This document shows, piece by piece, positions 12,276 through 24,700 of a DNA stretch of 64,000 nt. The notes beneath the pieces were generated by a model. That model made no database searches, was not told the origin of the DNA, and was given only the letters and a program-made list of their open reading frames with translations. The translations under genes were made by a program, and so were the position numbers. The DNA comes from Tetraselmis striata (taxonomy: Eukaryota; Chlorophyta; Chlorodendrophyceae; Chlorodendrales; Chlorodendraceae). The DNA is taken from positions 33,867-97,866 of the forward strand of contig VCJN01000902.1 of assembly GCA_006384855.1 (NCBI GenBank), given 5' to 3'. Positions within the stretch are counted from its first letter, which is position 1. Each line of letters starts with the position of its first letter.

Positions 12276-13599
12276 AGCGCGTCCGCACCCGTAGCTAGGA
12301 GCTGCACTTGCGTGTCATATCTAAGGTAGTACGGCGGTCGCAGGAACTTGAATCTAGGGACAGTATATTTCGCGCAATGAATGGACAGGCGGTGCGAGGC
12401 CGTAGGCATTCAAAGTCAGAGGCCGAGACATCTGCGCCCCAGCATCTGGTTGCCGGTCAGTGCAGGATCTGGCCGGCAGCCCAGTAGCGGGCTGATGGAT
12501 GCCGGGAGCGGAGGCGCGGCGGCATCGAGGCTGGCCGTCCCCACAAGGGGGCTGCCGCCGCACCGTCTGCCTACCAACTCCCGAAACTTCCCCTGGAGAA
12601 ACCTCCCCACGCCACCCTCACGGGCGTGGCGATGAAAGCAGCGCCCCACGACACTACCCTCCTAATCCTCAACGACTAGTCCGACCCCGGTATTGACATC
12701 ACAACCAAGAAAGAGCGCCGCGACACCAACCTCACAATCTTCCGGTCTATTCAAAAGACTTGGACGCGCATCACGGCCACAGCCAATGAGCTTGGTGTCT
12801 GTACGAGAGTGTCTGAGACGAGGGTGGGAATGATGGGCGCGGTGAGATGATCAGAGGGGGATGCGACTGAGGCATATGTAGGCTGACGACATAGTCTGGC
12901 ACGCGAGCAGTACCTGCTCCCGTGAGCGCTTATTGCTGCCTGTGCCAGGTGCATGTTTCGCAGCAGCGGGGGGCTGCGCCTGCCGGGTTTCGGGCTCCTG
13001 CTGCGCCACCTCGGCGGCTCTTCCGGCGGTGGGGCGGCGAGCAGGCTTATCGTTCAGTCAGGCCCGGGGTAAAGCATGCATGATACAGCCACATAATCTA
13101 AACTGCCGGCAGGGGGTGGGCGCTGCTTGTGTCGCTACTTCTCAACTTCGCTACTGCAGAAACCCTAAGTGGCATAGTGAGAAGAAAGCACGTGCCAGCA
13201 TGCGACGCGGACAGAGGGTAGCCGTGCGTGTCACCTGGCTCCCTGCGGGTGCTTCCTTTTCGTCCTCGCCATTTCCCGGATGGCCGCCCGTGCTGATCGG
13301 CCTGTGGGTTGGCCTTCGGGCTGGGTGGGGTCGCGAGGCGGCCACCCTCGCCGAGGGGAGACGCGCTATGGGGAAACAACGCCACCTGGGTGACGTCCGT
13401 CCGCCACCTTATAGTAGGCGAGCAGAGGCTGCCGCGGAGTGAAGTGTGCTTCAAGGGCGGAATACCGCGTACTGCCAGACCTGCCCCGGGGGCGAAAAAC
13501 AACCGCATATACAGCTGGGCGGGGGCTCGCGGCTGCTGGCTCTATCCTCTGCTTGCGTGTCGTGGACGCTCGCAGGGGGTTGCTGCCTGTACGTTGTTA
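12276..13599. other. Intergenic, no gene recognised
   Basis: Contains the second 82-bp duplication copy (12821-12902). The remaining open frames are GC-driven and unsupported by domains or splice signals. Confidence 0.4.
12821..12902. repeat. 82-bp duplication, copy B
   Basis: Same orientation as 12029-12110, with scattered substitutions. Frame-by-frame comparison shows mostly amino-acid-changing differences, so it does not look like a conserved coding exon. Confidence 0.8.
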
Positions 13600-14110
13600 C
13601 GGTAATGATAAAGTTACATTAGCTAGCTGCAAAAGGCGATCAGGAAATCTCCCGAGAAGGCAATAGGAAACGCCCGCTACAACAATTGTGCGGTGGAAGC
13701 AGCACCAGAAGAGGGTGCGGAATGAGCACGGACGACGCATCAGACTTGGCCGTCTGCACGCCGGCAGAGACATCGCCGCCCAAGGTACCATGCACGCAAG
13801 CAGAGACTAGTTGCAACAACCCCCGCCGTATGCACAACAAATGATGGCGGAACTCAGCGGGTTGGCTTGCGACAAAGTTCCGAAGAGCATGGACGGACTG
13901 ACCACGAAGGAAGCATGAAGTTGGGGCAGGGAAGTTGCGCACATCAAGTAACACCGCGAAGATGTAGAAGACCGTCAAAGCAGAGTTTCCGAGGCGGCCG
14001 CGGTCCTCAAGCAACCACAAAAGGGTAGTACCGGTGGACACCCTGCACTCGGGCGGAAGACTCCCGGTCCGCCGCCAACTTGTTGTGCTCGGCCTCGGTC
14101 GCCGCGATCC
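13600..14110 (-). mobile_element. Repeat family X, longest copy (coding remnant)
   Basis: The minus strand encodes a segment with EDRGRLGNSALTVFYIFAVL, then APTSCFLRGQSVHALRNF, then QPAEFRHHL and VSACVHGTLGG. The first half matches 36565-36800 (+) and the second half 39745-40010 (+) at both DNA and protein level. Similarity extends past the coding part into a shared tail ending near GCTAGCT. A small insertion just before EDRG shifts the frame relative to the 36.6-kb copy, so this copy is decayed. I do not recognise the protein family; recurrence suggests a mobile element. Confidence 0.6.
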
Positions 14111-15519
14111 CTGAGGTGCACCGGCGGGGGTTGTGGAGGACACGCAAAATCGATCATGTAATCCCCCCCCCCCCCCCCCCCCCCCCCCCGCCAATAACAT
14201 CAAATCTGACTGCCGCGAGCGGTCCGCTGGGCGCACCCCAGTCGTCTCAAGGGTCAAGTCGCCGACTCCCGAGCGTTCCCGGTCGAGCACCGCCCCCGCC
14301 GCTTCAATCGCCACGGAAGCCCACAGATTTTTCAAAGCGGTACGCATGCGGTGCTTGTAGTTCGCGACGGCCGGGGCAGATGGGCAGATGATCCACAATG
14401 AAATCCGTAGCATTCCGGTTCGAGCCATTCCGTACAGCGAAGCCATATAAGGGGCCATAATGGTGCCAACATGGTGTCTTTGTACCCGTTAGCGCGTTGT
14501 TGTGGAATGCTGCCTACCTGTGGTGCCCAGGGAAGTACTAAACAGTTTAAAGGAGTCTGGTGCGACATTCAAAACTATCTAAGAATGGTGGCGACCGAGG
14601 AGATAGGAGAAAGCCCCTATCGGAAGCAGCGCGTGTGGCATGCAGCGGCGGGACGATCGGTGATGCTGCTGACACTTTGCTCAAGGTGCTGCTCCCGCGC
14701 GCCGCCCGCCGCTAGCGGATGGTGAGGCCGCGCGTGCGCTTATTCTTGGAAAATTGCACAACAGGGTAGAATTCTGATTTTATTTCCTGAACAGGCGGGT
14801 CAAACCCGGCTTTTGCAAAACCCTAGGGTGCAATCCCGGGCAGTAGCAGATTGCAAAACATGGCGTACTGTAGTCCCAAACAAGGTGCAAACCGGGGTAT
14901 GACGAATTGTAGAACATGGTGTTAGGAATACTCGTAGAAGGCCGGCTGCCCGGCGGCCCGGCCCGGCGGCGGCCCTGTCCGTCGTTACATCAGCGTCCGG
15001 CGGGGCAATAACGACATGGGCACTAACCAACGCGGCATGACAGAGTGACCGCATGACACGCCGCCGCATGAGAGGCATGACCGCGTGAACCATGCGTCAC
15101 GCCGCCGCATGACGCGTGAGATGTGCATATATACATGTCGACGATTTGGCAGGCTGAACCAAGCAACACGCGCACGTTCAGACGAACTGCCGCAAAGGCG
15201 AGTGGTGGGGCGGATCGGCGATGGAGCGCGACTGTAAGCCGCCGGCGATGTATGATCCCCAGATATATATATGTTCGAACTTTTTGGTTACAGGGAGAGC
15301 GTCCGGAGAATGCACGCAAAGTACTGGGGGAGGAAAAAGCCTACATTTAAGCAGAACCCTCTTAGCGCCGGGCCGCGGGGCCCGGGGATGCGGCAGATAT
15401 ATATATGCATAGTCGTTGTACATGGTAGGCGCTAGCATGACTAACCATTGCTAATTGTCCCCGAACCCGAAGCTGTACCGCCCATTTATATAGACACCAC
15501 TCCACTTTAGTCCCAAGCC
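14111..15519. other. No gene recognised
   Basis: Contains a C homopolymer at about 14163-14189 and short GC-rich frames. Around 14790-14900 there are near-repeats of a phrase with GTTTTGCAA on the minus strand. No protein domain is visible. Confidence 0.35.
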
Positions 15520-15744
15520 CCTTTCTCGGAATCCGAGCTTTTCAATAATCGGGCAGCTGAATCTAGGGTTTATGACCTGAAATCCCGGAATATTGCACAT
15601 TTATGCACAGGGTTTTGTGAATACCTCTATAGTGAACCTACCCCTATAGTAAACGGGGGGGGAGGGGGGGGGACGGAACGCTTAACACCGTGTTAGCTAC
15701 CTCTATAGTGAACACACTGCTATAGTGAACCTACCCCTATAGTA

Positions 15745-15779
<35 letters not shown>

Positions 15780-16470
15780 CCCGAATGGGGGTTCCCTACC
15801 TCTATAGTGAACCTCCAGTACTTTACTCGTTGTCTCGCTGTAAAGTAGAGCGCCGGCTGCGGTGGCGGCGTGCGCGGCGGCTCTATAGTGTACTGCACTG
15901 ACACAATGTTATTGGCGGCACATACATTCGTTGCATGCACAATCGGTGCTGCCATCACAGCAACGCAAGCCTCGCCGCCATGGTGGAACCCGCTCAGCGC
16001 TGCTGCTATGGCATACACTGCGTAGTTGCCGCCATGGGAGAGCCCGGCGGGCCAGAGCTGAAAGAGTGTGGTGTAGCGGGTTGCACCGCACTGTTGCACC
16101 ACATGTTCCAGGGGGAGTACGAGGCCAAGTTTCCCGAGAAATACAGTGACGTGCCAATGGCTCTTATTTCACCGTTGTAGAAAGGGTGCAACCCACAGAT
16201 GACAACCCATATCCCTCTTAGGGCTGGGGTGTTGTTTGATGTAATGCACGAAACGATCCCCACCTGTCTGAAGGTCAATCGCTCGGCCCGCCACAACGAT
16301 AACCGTCTGACACTACCCCTATAGTGAAAACCCTACCCCTATAGTGAACACATTCACTGCAGAGGTAGACTGCCAGAAGGCTACAGTGAATACCTCCATA
16401 GTGAACCTACCTCTATAGTGAACGAGGGGGGCCGGGGGGACCGAATATTCACTATAGAGGTAGTGTCACT
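15520..16470. mobile_element. Element with CTATAGTGA repeat arrays at both ends
   Basis: At least seven direct copies of a 9-15 nt motif (core CTATAGTGA or CTATAGTAA) lie between 15622 and 15890, and four more between 16310 and 16430. An inverted copy at about 16449-16463 forms a hairpin with the last direct one. G-rich runs interrupt both arrays. The interior (about 15935-16180) has an open frame with the phrase CGVAGCTALLHHMFQGEYEA, a Cys/His-rich stretch that could be a zinc-binding remnant. The left edge (15520-15600) recurs at 34300-34395. Structure suggests a small DNA element, but no transposase is identifiable. Confidence 0.5.
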
Positions 16471-17108
16471 GTACCACCATAGGGTGTAAGCAACCCCTTT
16501 GGCCCTGACAAGTGCCCTGCATGAGTGGCAGTTGCGCCACACTGAGCGTTTCCTGTACCCCCACAAGAACGGGGGTTGGAGTCCGTCAGTCCGACCCGCA
16601 CGTCCCGCCGCGCATGCACAGACCATTGCCTGGTGGGATGGCCATGGGTGGGCGAGGAAACATGTCAGCAAAGAGGCTAGGGTATTTTTGCTTGGGGTGG
16701 GGCCATAGTGGCGTGCGCCCGTGCTGCACGATGTGGCGTGATACCATCTATCGCCACTGCAGTGTCGCCTTGTGGTGCAGCTCTCAAACTCGCGGCATCG
16801 CTCAGTGCGTTGCGAGGAAACGTTAGAAATTTTTCATGTAAATACGAATAAAAACTGCGCGAGCAAGGCTACTAATTACACAGTGGCAGCACGGTCGTCC
16901 GATGACATTTAGGTACTTTGCGATTTTTTTGAAATAATATGTCGAAATCTAACGCAACGTATGTGTCAACGTGCAGTCAACACGTTGGCGTGAAACTTTA
17001 GGCCAAGGGGATCTCAAAAGCTGATACACGGTGGCGGGACAGGGACAGTGTGTTGTATGTACTTGTGCACGGACTACTCAGACTTGGCACATATATCCCC
17101 TTTGAGCG
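16471..17108. mobile_element. Flank related to the 34.4-kb remnant
   Basis: The stretch around 16505-16560 (TGCATGAGTGGCA, then GCGCCACACTGAGCGTTT) matches 34450-34490. Together with the 15520-15600 match this indicates one element family at both places. Beyond 16830 the sequence becomes AT-rich with no feature. Confidence 0.45.
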
Positions 17109-17843
17109 ATGCCCACGGCCGCCATGCTAGATCCCCCGTTTCACAACATTATTTTCCACCAGCTAGCGCATCGACGCAATAAGGTGCACGCCATGGCCGC
17201 CCCACTTGGCTCACCATGGCGCGCTACGAGCATGCGGCCATGCACTGCTATAGAAAAGCTTTGGCCTACGGCAAGGAGGCCTCGAGAACCCTCTCCCGCT
17301 TGCGCGTGCAACGATCAAAACCGCAGTTTGTCCATGTTTTTGGCCATAACCCATCGTCATGGACACGTAGGGCTTGGTCGTCCTGGTCGTGAAATTTCAA
17401 TGCCCTACGTGTATGGTGGATGTATAGTGATCATACCAAGGGTGATGTGGTATGAGTATGGGGGCTGTGGTGTCCCATGCCTATTTGTACACACGAGTGG
17501 CGCAATTTGTGGTTTTGAAGCGCTAGCGTCAGACGCCTTGCTTTATCTGAATGAAAGCGTTGACGGCAACGGCCACCGCGTGGCAATATGGGGTGTATCG
17601 CGCTATTGCGACATTTCCCACCCGCCGTACAACCCTGAGTATAACACGCATGCACGCGCGCACGGTCTCAGTGTAGCCGCGCATGGGCATGTGGATCAAA
17701 TTCGCAAACCCCATGCTTATATGGAGAGGTGTGTATACATATGCACTCCACAACTATTCATTTCCACTCATTATCGTGATTACTTCTACTGTACACACAT
17801 ACTCACGGTATATTACGGCCGCATTGTAACTGACACTCCGTAA
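17109..17843 (+). CDS. Hypothetical protein, doubtful
   Basis: A 244-codon ATG-started frame in a region that is less GC-rich than its neighbours, so its length is somewhat less likely by chance. It has no domain, signal peptide or membrane helix I can name, and it is rich in His, Tyr and Cys. It has no paralogue elsewhere in the window. It could be a real single-exon gene, an element remnant or chance. Confidence 0.22.
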   Translation: MPTAAMLDPPFHNIIFHQLAHRRNKVHAMAAPLGSPWRATSMRPCTAIEKLWPTARRPREPSPACACNDQNRSLSMFLAITHRHGHVGLGRPGREISMPYVYGGCIVIIPRVMWYEYGGCGVPCLFVHTSGAICGFEALASDALLYLNESVDGNGHRVAIWGVSRYCDISHPPYNPEYNTHARAHGLSVAAHGHVDQIRKPHAYMERCVYICTPQLFISTHYRDYFYCTHILTVYYGRIVTDTP

Positions 17844-19054
17844 ATATAAAATAATGTTTGCGGGATCTCTGGAACTGGAGAAAACTTGTATATCTTCGTA
17901 TGAAATGCAATTGAGTCCCAAAATAATTAACTTGATACGAATGTTACGATGTTAACTTCCTTGTTGGACCGGCCTAGAAATTCAATAATTACATTATGCA
18001 CGGAGGATAATTAATTATACCCCCATGATTTGTTTTCCTGGACAAATCATCAAAATACCCCCCCCCCCCATGATTTTTCAAAAAAATCCGAGTGGAGGGA
18101 AAACGAAGAAAAGGGGTGGCGGGTTGGGGGGGGGGGGGGGGGGGGGGGGGCGGGGGAGCCCCTGTGTGGAACACGGCGGCGAAAATGGAAGATGGCAGGC
18201 TCAGCTGGTATGACCGTTTTATTATCTCTTGTGCTGCACACAAAGGAGCACAGCAACGGGTGAACCAGTAACCCGCACCGCTGAACTCTCCCCAAGAGAC
18301 ACGGGGCAGCACACACGTACCGTGTGCACGTCTCTGATCCTGGCGATATGTCACCCTCCGCGGCGACGCTCGGCTCCATTGCCACCTCTCGACCTGCGTG
18401 CACTCGCGGTCCTCCCACGAGGAATGCGCGCTGTCACTCACTGGCCTCCTCACCCCGGGACAGGACGCGCCGCCGCCTGCTGTTCGGCTTGTGTGGCCTG
18501 CTCGGCCTGGCACCAGGTTGGTCTGGCGAGCCCCCTGACTGTAACTGGATAGCGATGTGCCTCTTGCCTCTTGTACAGTAGGGAGCGGGTCAGTGAATAT
18601 GGGCTTCATTATTACATGCTGTATGTATCACGCCTTTCCGCAGGACGAAGCGCCTTGGCGCTGAGCCCCTACGAGGAGGCCTCCCGGATAGAGTACGGCC
18701 CGACATACAATGGGTAAATCCGAGCCTCCATGCATCGCTCCTCAGGCCAGATTATGCCGTTAATGCCCAGTATACTGCCCCCTCGCCGATACACTGCCCA
18801 GCCTGAGAGCCGGTGCACCTGCGCAGAGGGATCAGGAGATGTCCAGGAAATGTCAATCCAAACTGTGTCTCCACGTCGTCCATTACTCAAGCGTACGCTC
18901 CAGCGCTCCAAGCGCCAGAGGGTGATGCGAGCCGGGTGGCTCAGGTACGCTGCCGATGCCGATGACGCCGCGCACGTGTTGAATCGCTGTCCATGCCCAT
19001 GTGCTCCCGGCATTGGGCATGGACAGCGCAAGTCAGTGTGTGCTTCAAGGTGGC
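17844..19054. other. No gene recognised
   Basis: Contains a C run at 18059-18069 and a G run at about 18126-18150. A minus-strand frame at 18669-19067 and overlapping plus-strand frames are both plausible in composition but lack domains. Confidence 0.35.
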
Positions 19055-19694
19055 CTTCACCTTCCACTGTTGAAAGTGACTTGGTTGCATCGGATGGGAT
19101 GCCACAAGGTTGTGCAGGATGCTGTTCGGGCTGTTGACCCAGAGGCCTACCTAGTCGACTCCCAGCGTCTTCCCGATGGATGCGAGTACAGGCGGATGGC
19201 CGTGAAAGGCCTATGGAGCGAAGATACGCTCGAGTGCGAACCCTTCCCTTTGCATCCGATCAGTAGCTCGATTCTGTACAACCAGTCCTCCCTGCATCCA
19301 CAGTGCATATACTTATGGCGCACAGCTCGTACGTGCTGTGACGCTGCTGCACGTTGAATGTGCCTCATTGGGCCGCGCAGGTTCATTGTGGCTCCTCAAC
19401 CCAAGAACGCCGATACGGCGTACGTCCTGTATCGATCATTGGCTGGTATGCAGTCCCCCCCCCCCCCCCCCCCCCCCTGCTATGATTGAACGCAATGCAG
19501 GAGAGGCCTTTCATGCTCTGCCGATGCAAGTGTTGTTGTTGTTGCATGGAATGCAGGGACTGTGAAGTATATCTGGCCCATTCAGCAGCCGGTGACGGAC
19601 CTGGACACGCAAACCAAGCGGATAAAAGCCATCCGCAATGAGCTGGGGTACAGGCTGGTCGGATGCGAACTCATTGAATGCTACGATTTCTGAC
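19055..19694 (+). CDS. Possible partial multi-exon gene, unknown
   Basis: Three stretches read like exons in order: one with VQDAVRAVDPEAYLVDSQ (about 19060-19250), one after a CGCAG acceptor at 19380 reading FIVAPQPKNADTAYVLYRSL and followed by GTATGC, and a last one after ATGCAG at 19557 reading VKYIWPIQQPVTD up to LIECYDF and a stop at 19692-19694. A C run at about 19456-19477 lies in the presumed intron, as in other genes here. I do not recognise the family, and phases could not all be fixed. It may be an element remnant. Confidence 0.3.
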
Positions 19695-21787
19695 ATGTGG
19701 TGTTCATCCCCGTTTTGCTTGCATTTCCTCAGCAGCGGCCATTGCAACCAATCAACCATTTGCCCGTCTCGCAGTACAAGTACCAATCAAATCAGGATGT
19801 GTTGCAACTTTGCATGTCGTGTCATCATAACACCATGAAGCAATAACAGGTGCAACTCCTCGCAAAATGTGCTACCAGACACCACATCATCGGCAGGTCA
19901 TGCCCTGCATAGTAGATGTGACCATAGAGCGACGTGTGTACGCGTGAATGCTGCTCGTTGAATTGCGAGCTTTGACAGCCATAGGACATTTGCGGAGTGC
20001 GGTTATGTACTGCAGCTATGAGCTCAGCATTTGAGGACGAAAGGTGGCAGGTTGCTCTTCATATCTATCGGCACCCATATGGTTGCATAGGGTGGCTGTG
20101 AATGCTGCATTAGTGATTATGCCTGTGGTGCCTGATTAGGGACTTGCCCACTCGCACGCATGGCAGAAACTAGCAACGATGGTTGTCCAAAACGCGACGA
20201 ATTGTCATACCGTCGACATGCATCCGAGGTGAGCGCGCGATGTTGCCGCATCATCAGCCGCCGCATCGTCATCCCCAGCATCAGCATTAGGCAACAGAGT
20301 ATTAGCGGGCGGTGGGTGGGTGTGGAATGCGGCGCAGACGATTCGCTACTGGTATACGGGGTACGGGCAGGAGTACCCGTATCTGCTCCTGGCACAGGTA
20401 CCAGTACTTATGGTCGATGATCGTATTTGGTTCGTACTGACGCTAGTATATTGGTACATAATAAAGCAGCTCAAATTGGATGAATGGTATATTCGTACAG
20501 AACAAAAAACACCTAAAAATGAATCAATGATCCTGCTCGGCCCGGCGCGGATCACTCTATGTACGAATTCCATCATAAATCGTTGCGTGTTCAGTACTTT
20601 CCGTGCATTCTCTAGACGCTATCCGCCTGTAAGTAATAACTGCCAAACCCATCCGCCATATTTGCGGTCGGGGTGTGATCGCCGTTCATGGCGGTGGCGC
20701 ACAGCGCGAGCGCGCTGGCGCGCAACTGCGCTGCTGCGCCTTAGGCTCGGGCGATTTTGCGTTAGACGAGGCCGTAGGGCTACCGATGAGGCACTTCCTA
20801 ACTCCCCCGCTGAGGCACATCTGCTGGTTACACAGCTGGTGCAAGGGCAGCAACAGCTAAGGACGCAGCCGCTGTGAGCTTGCCTAGACAGAGGTCCTTG
20901 CCAGGTGCGCTGCCCCCCTCGCGTGGGTGGGTGTTTATGCTGCTTGGCGGGCGGAGACCAGCCAGATCTGGGCGGGCGAGCCTGCCAGCTGCACCGCGGC
21001 TGGGGCTCTCCAAGGGAGCAGCGGGGGGCGGATCGCAGGGCTGTGTCGCGCCCAGTGATGCCTGGCATACCCTTGTCGCGTCCATGACACTGGGGCAGAG
21101 TGTGGATGGCGTCGATAGGGGGCAGCTGGAAGGAGGCGCCTGCGGGGGGGGGGGGGGGGCAGTTGGCGGGAAACAGCAGGCGATATCAGGCGCGAGCGGC
21201 GTCGAGCGGCACGGGGATGTTTTATATCATTTTCCACATTAGGATTATTTCAGCATGGTACCTCTGGCCATTCAAAGCTCCGTATTTGTCGTGACAGTTC
21301 GCGTTTTGTCAATTATATCAATTCGGTGAGCACACACAGTACAGCCAGCACATTCTAGCGCGATCTGCTCTTGTTCGGTCACCCCCGACCGCCTTTCGCC
21401 CCCATACCTCCGTGAAGACGCACGCGAAAGGGCTGTTCTTGGACCCGTGGCACGCTGTGGCCCCAAGTAGGGCCTTGCTGTCGGGTGCCTTGGCTGCGCT
21501 TGTCGGCCGCCGCCGCAGCGCGACGCAAGTGCAAAATCTGCTTCGGCGTAACTCCCCGAGACATCGCAGCGACGGAAGCGACTCCCCCGCCGTCGGCGCA
21601 TAGCGGCATCACTCCGCAGGCTGCCTTGCGCCAGCCAGCGACACAGTAGCTCAGACTGACCCACATCATTGCCTTTAGAGGCTGAGCTGCTGTGTCTCCC
21701 GGTCACACGGCAGGTCCGAGCAGGGCGCCGCCGCACCTCGAATCATCTTCCGGCCCCCCATTGGCGGGGCCTGCAGATCTGGGCACG
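19695..21787. other. Intergenic upstream of clathrin
   Basis: Short unsupported frames on both strands and a G run at about 21144-21158. The clathrin promoter should lie in the last few hundred bases, but I see no TATA box or other motif there. Confidence 0.4.
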
Positions 21788-24700
21788 ATGGCCGCTCCCG
21801 CGCCTATTCAGATGAAGGAGCTGCTGGTGGTACGTGCCCACCTGCCCGCACTCTGCATGTGAACCCCATCCTGATTCATCGCTGCCCCAGGCTCCTGCGC
21901 CTGCGGGCAGCATACCCTCTACCTGCAGCGTTCCTGGGAAGTCGGGCGGGCGATTGCTCCAGTCTGCAGGCAGTTGATGCGATGTGTCCCTGCCTGCGCA
22001 CAGCTGCCCAACGTGGGCGTCAACCAGCAGTTCATCTCCTTCACCAATGTTACCATGGAGTCCGAAAAGTACATCTGCGTACGTGAAACGGCGCCGCAGA
22101 ACAGCCTGGTCATTGTCGACATGGCATCGCCGCTGCAGCCGGCGCGCCGCCAGATCACGGCTGATTCGGCTATCATGAACCCCAATCAGAAGGTCATTGC
22201 CCTCAAGGCAAAGACCCCTGGCACCACCAATGACGCGCTCCAGATCTTTGATCTCGAGAAGAAGGAGAAGCTCAAGTCGCAGGCGATGTCGGAGGAGGTG
22301 GTGTTCTGGAAGTGGATCTCCGCCTCCAAGCTCGGCCTGGTGACAGCTACGACGGTGTACCACTGGGACATGGCGGTGCGCTGCCCTGCTCCATTCTACC
22401 CATGCCTTCCCCCACCCTTCCCTTTTGACCCCTTCCTCTCTTTCCCCATGCGAGCCGGCCCAGCCCTGATCCCCGATACGGCCCGTGCACAGGGCGACAG
22501 CGCGCCGGCCAAGGTGTTTGACCGCACGGCCAATCTGAACGGCACCCAGATCATCAACTATCGTGTTGATGCCGCCGGCAAGTGGGCTGTGCTGATCGGC
22601 ATTGCGCCCGGTGCGCCGGAGAGGTGGGTCGCAGACATACTTGCCCCCCCTCCGCCATGGGGCTACCCTCTGTTGCAGCACTGCTCAAGTCCCTGCCATC
22701 ACGCCGGGGTGTCTCCGCTACTCTACTTGACTCCTTCCATGGATTCCCGGCGCCGCCTGGCAGGCCGCAGCTGGTGAAGGGCTTCATGCAGCTGTACTCC
22801 ATCGAGCAGTCCCGCTCCCAGGCTCTCGAGGCGCATGCCGCCGTCTTCTCCACCCTCAAGGTACTTACTTACCCACCAGCGCGACTGCATCTTACGGCCC
22901 CTGCTGACGGACACTCACCACCACCAACCTCTATCACCCTCGCTGCTGACGTGGCTGCCCCTTTGTCTTTCAATGCCTGGTGGATCCCAGAGTGGCAGCA
23001 CGGCGATCGCGTTTGCCCAGAAAACCCTGAAGGACGGTCAAATTGTCTCCAAGCTTCACGTCATCGAGCTGGGTGCTGCCGCAGGTAGACGCGCCGTGCT
23101 CCCCCTCCCCCTGTCTCACCCCTTCCCTGCCGGCCGCCTGCTTGGCTGTGCCACAGCCAGCCGCTCACGCTGTGGCATGCCCAATTCCTACCCCCACCCC
23201 CCCCCCCCCCCCCACCACCACCAAGGTGCCGCCCCGCTGAAGAAGCAGGCGGAGCTCTTCTTCCCGCCCGATTTTGCGGACGATTTCCCCGTCTCCATGC
23301 AGGTAGGGCTAACCCCCCCCCCCCCCCCCCCCCCCCTCCCCTTGTGGTGCTCAAACTGATGCCGACCCCTACCCTGCCGCCTCGGGATGGCAATTAGCAA
23401 GGAGACCTGCGTGCTGCTACCTGCTTTGCCATCCAGCCCGCACGCATCCGGGGGTTTCTTTCTTTTTGCCTCATCCGGCGCTAGCCGGGACTGGACTGGA
23501 CTGGACTGGACTGGCCTGGCAACAGTCAAACCCATTGTATCATCCCCGGGGCGGCCTCTTATCCAGCAGCGTCTTAGCGACAGGACGCTCTGCGTAGGCG
23601 ACAGCTTTACATCCCACGATTACGACACAGCAAGGCACTCCGCTTACCGCTGCTCGCACTAAACCGTTCCGCCACTACCGCCTGCAGGTCAGCGCCAAGT
23701 ACGGCCTGGTGTACGTGGTGACCAAGCTCGGGCTGCTCTTCGTGTACGACCTGGAGACCGCGAGCGCAGTGTACCGCAACCGCATCTCCCCCGACCCCAT
23801 CTTCATCACCGCGGACGCGCCGGGTGTGGGCGGCCTGATCGCAATCAACCGGCGCGGCCAGGTGCTGCAGGCGACCGTGAACGAGGCGACGATGGTGCCA
23901 TTTGTCAGCCAGCAGCTGAACAACCTTGACCTCGCGCTCGCCCTTGCCAAGCGTGGCAATCTCCCTGGCGCGGAGAACCTCATTGGGCAGCAGTTTGAGC
24001 GCCTCTTTGCGGCCGGTCAGTACAAGGAGGCCGCGGAGTGTGCCGCAGAGTCCCCGCAGGGTGAGAGCGGCCGCCCTCGCACTGACGCCATGCCGGCTAA
24101 CACCCGCCCTATGCCGGGTTATGCCGGCTACCCCTCCCCCCCACCCCCCCCCCCCCCCCCCCCCCCTCAAAAAAAAAAAAAAACAAGAAGAAGCAACTTC
24201 TCATTTTTTTCTTATCTCTGTGGAAATTGGCTGTCACATAATTTTCATATATAATGTAACATATTCATTGAGTTCCACATAAGCAAGACAAGTCTTGGCT
24301 TTCTTTCTTACGTTTAGTCTTATATATATCTTATCAATATGCTTTGGGACCAGGACAAGTATCTCGCCGCGCGCGCAAAGGGGGGGGGGGGGGGGGAGAA
24401 AGCGAAGCCCTGATGGGCACCGGCTGCGCCGTGTGCCTGCCGTCCCTGTCTGTGCTCTGACGGTGTGCGGCTGGCCAGGTGCGCTGCGGAGGCCAGAGAC
24501 GGTGGAGAAGTTCAAGCAGGTCCCGTCCCAGCCCGGCCAGACCAGTCCGCTGCTGCAGTACTTCGGCACGCTGCTCACGCGCGGCAAGCTAAACGCGTAC
24601 GAGAGCGTGGAGCTCTCCAAGCTTGTGCTGGCCCAGAACAAGAAGCACCTGCTGGATAACTGGTTGCGCGACAATAAGCTGGAGCCAAGCGAGCAGCTGG

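Noticed and set aside
14415..14430. GGTTCGAGCC, a tRNA B-box-like sequence
   Set aside because: No matching A box, acceptor stem or cloverleaf could be formed around it.
15622..16463. TCACTATAGGG (reverse strand) resembling the end of a T7 promoter, suggesting vector
   Set aside because: The upstream TAATACGAC part is absent and the motif varies and repeats within natural sequence, so it is an element repeat.
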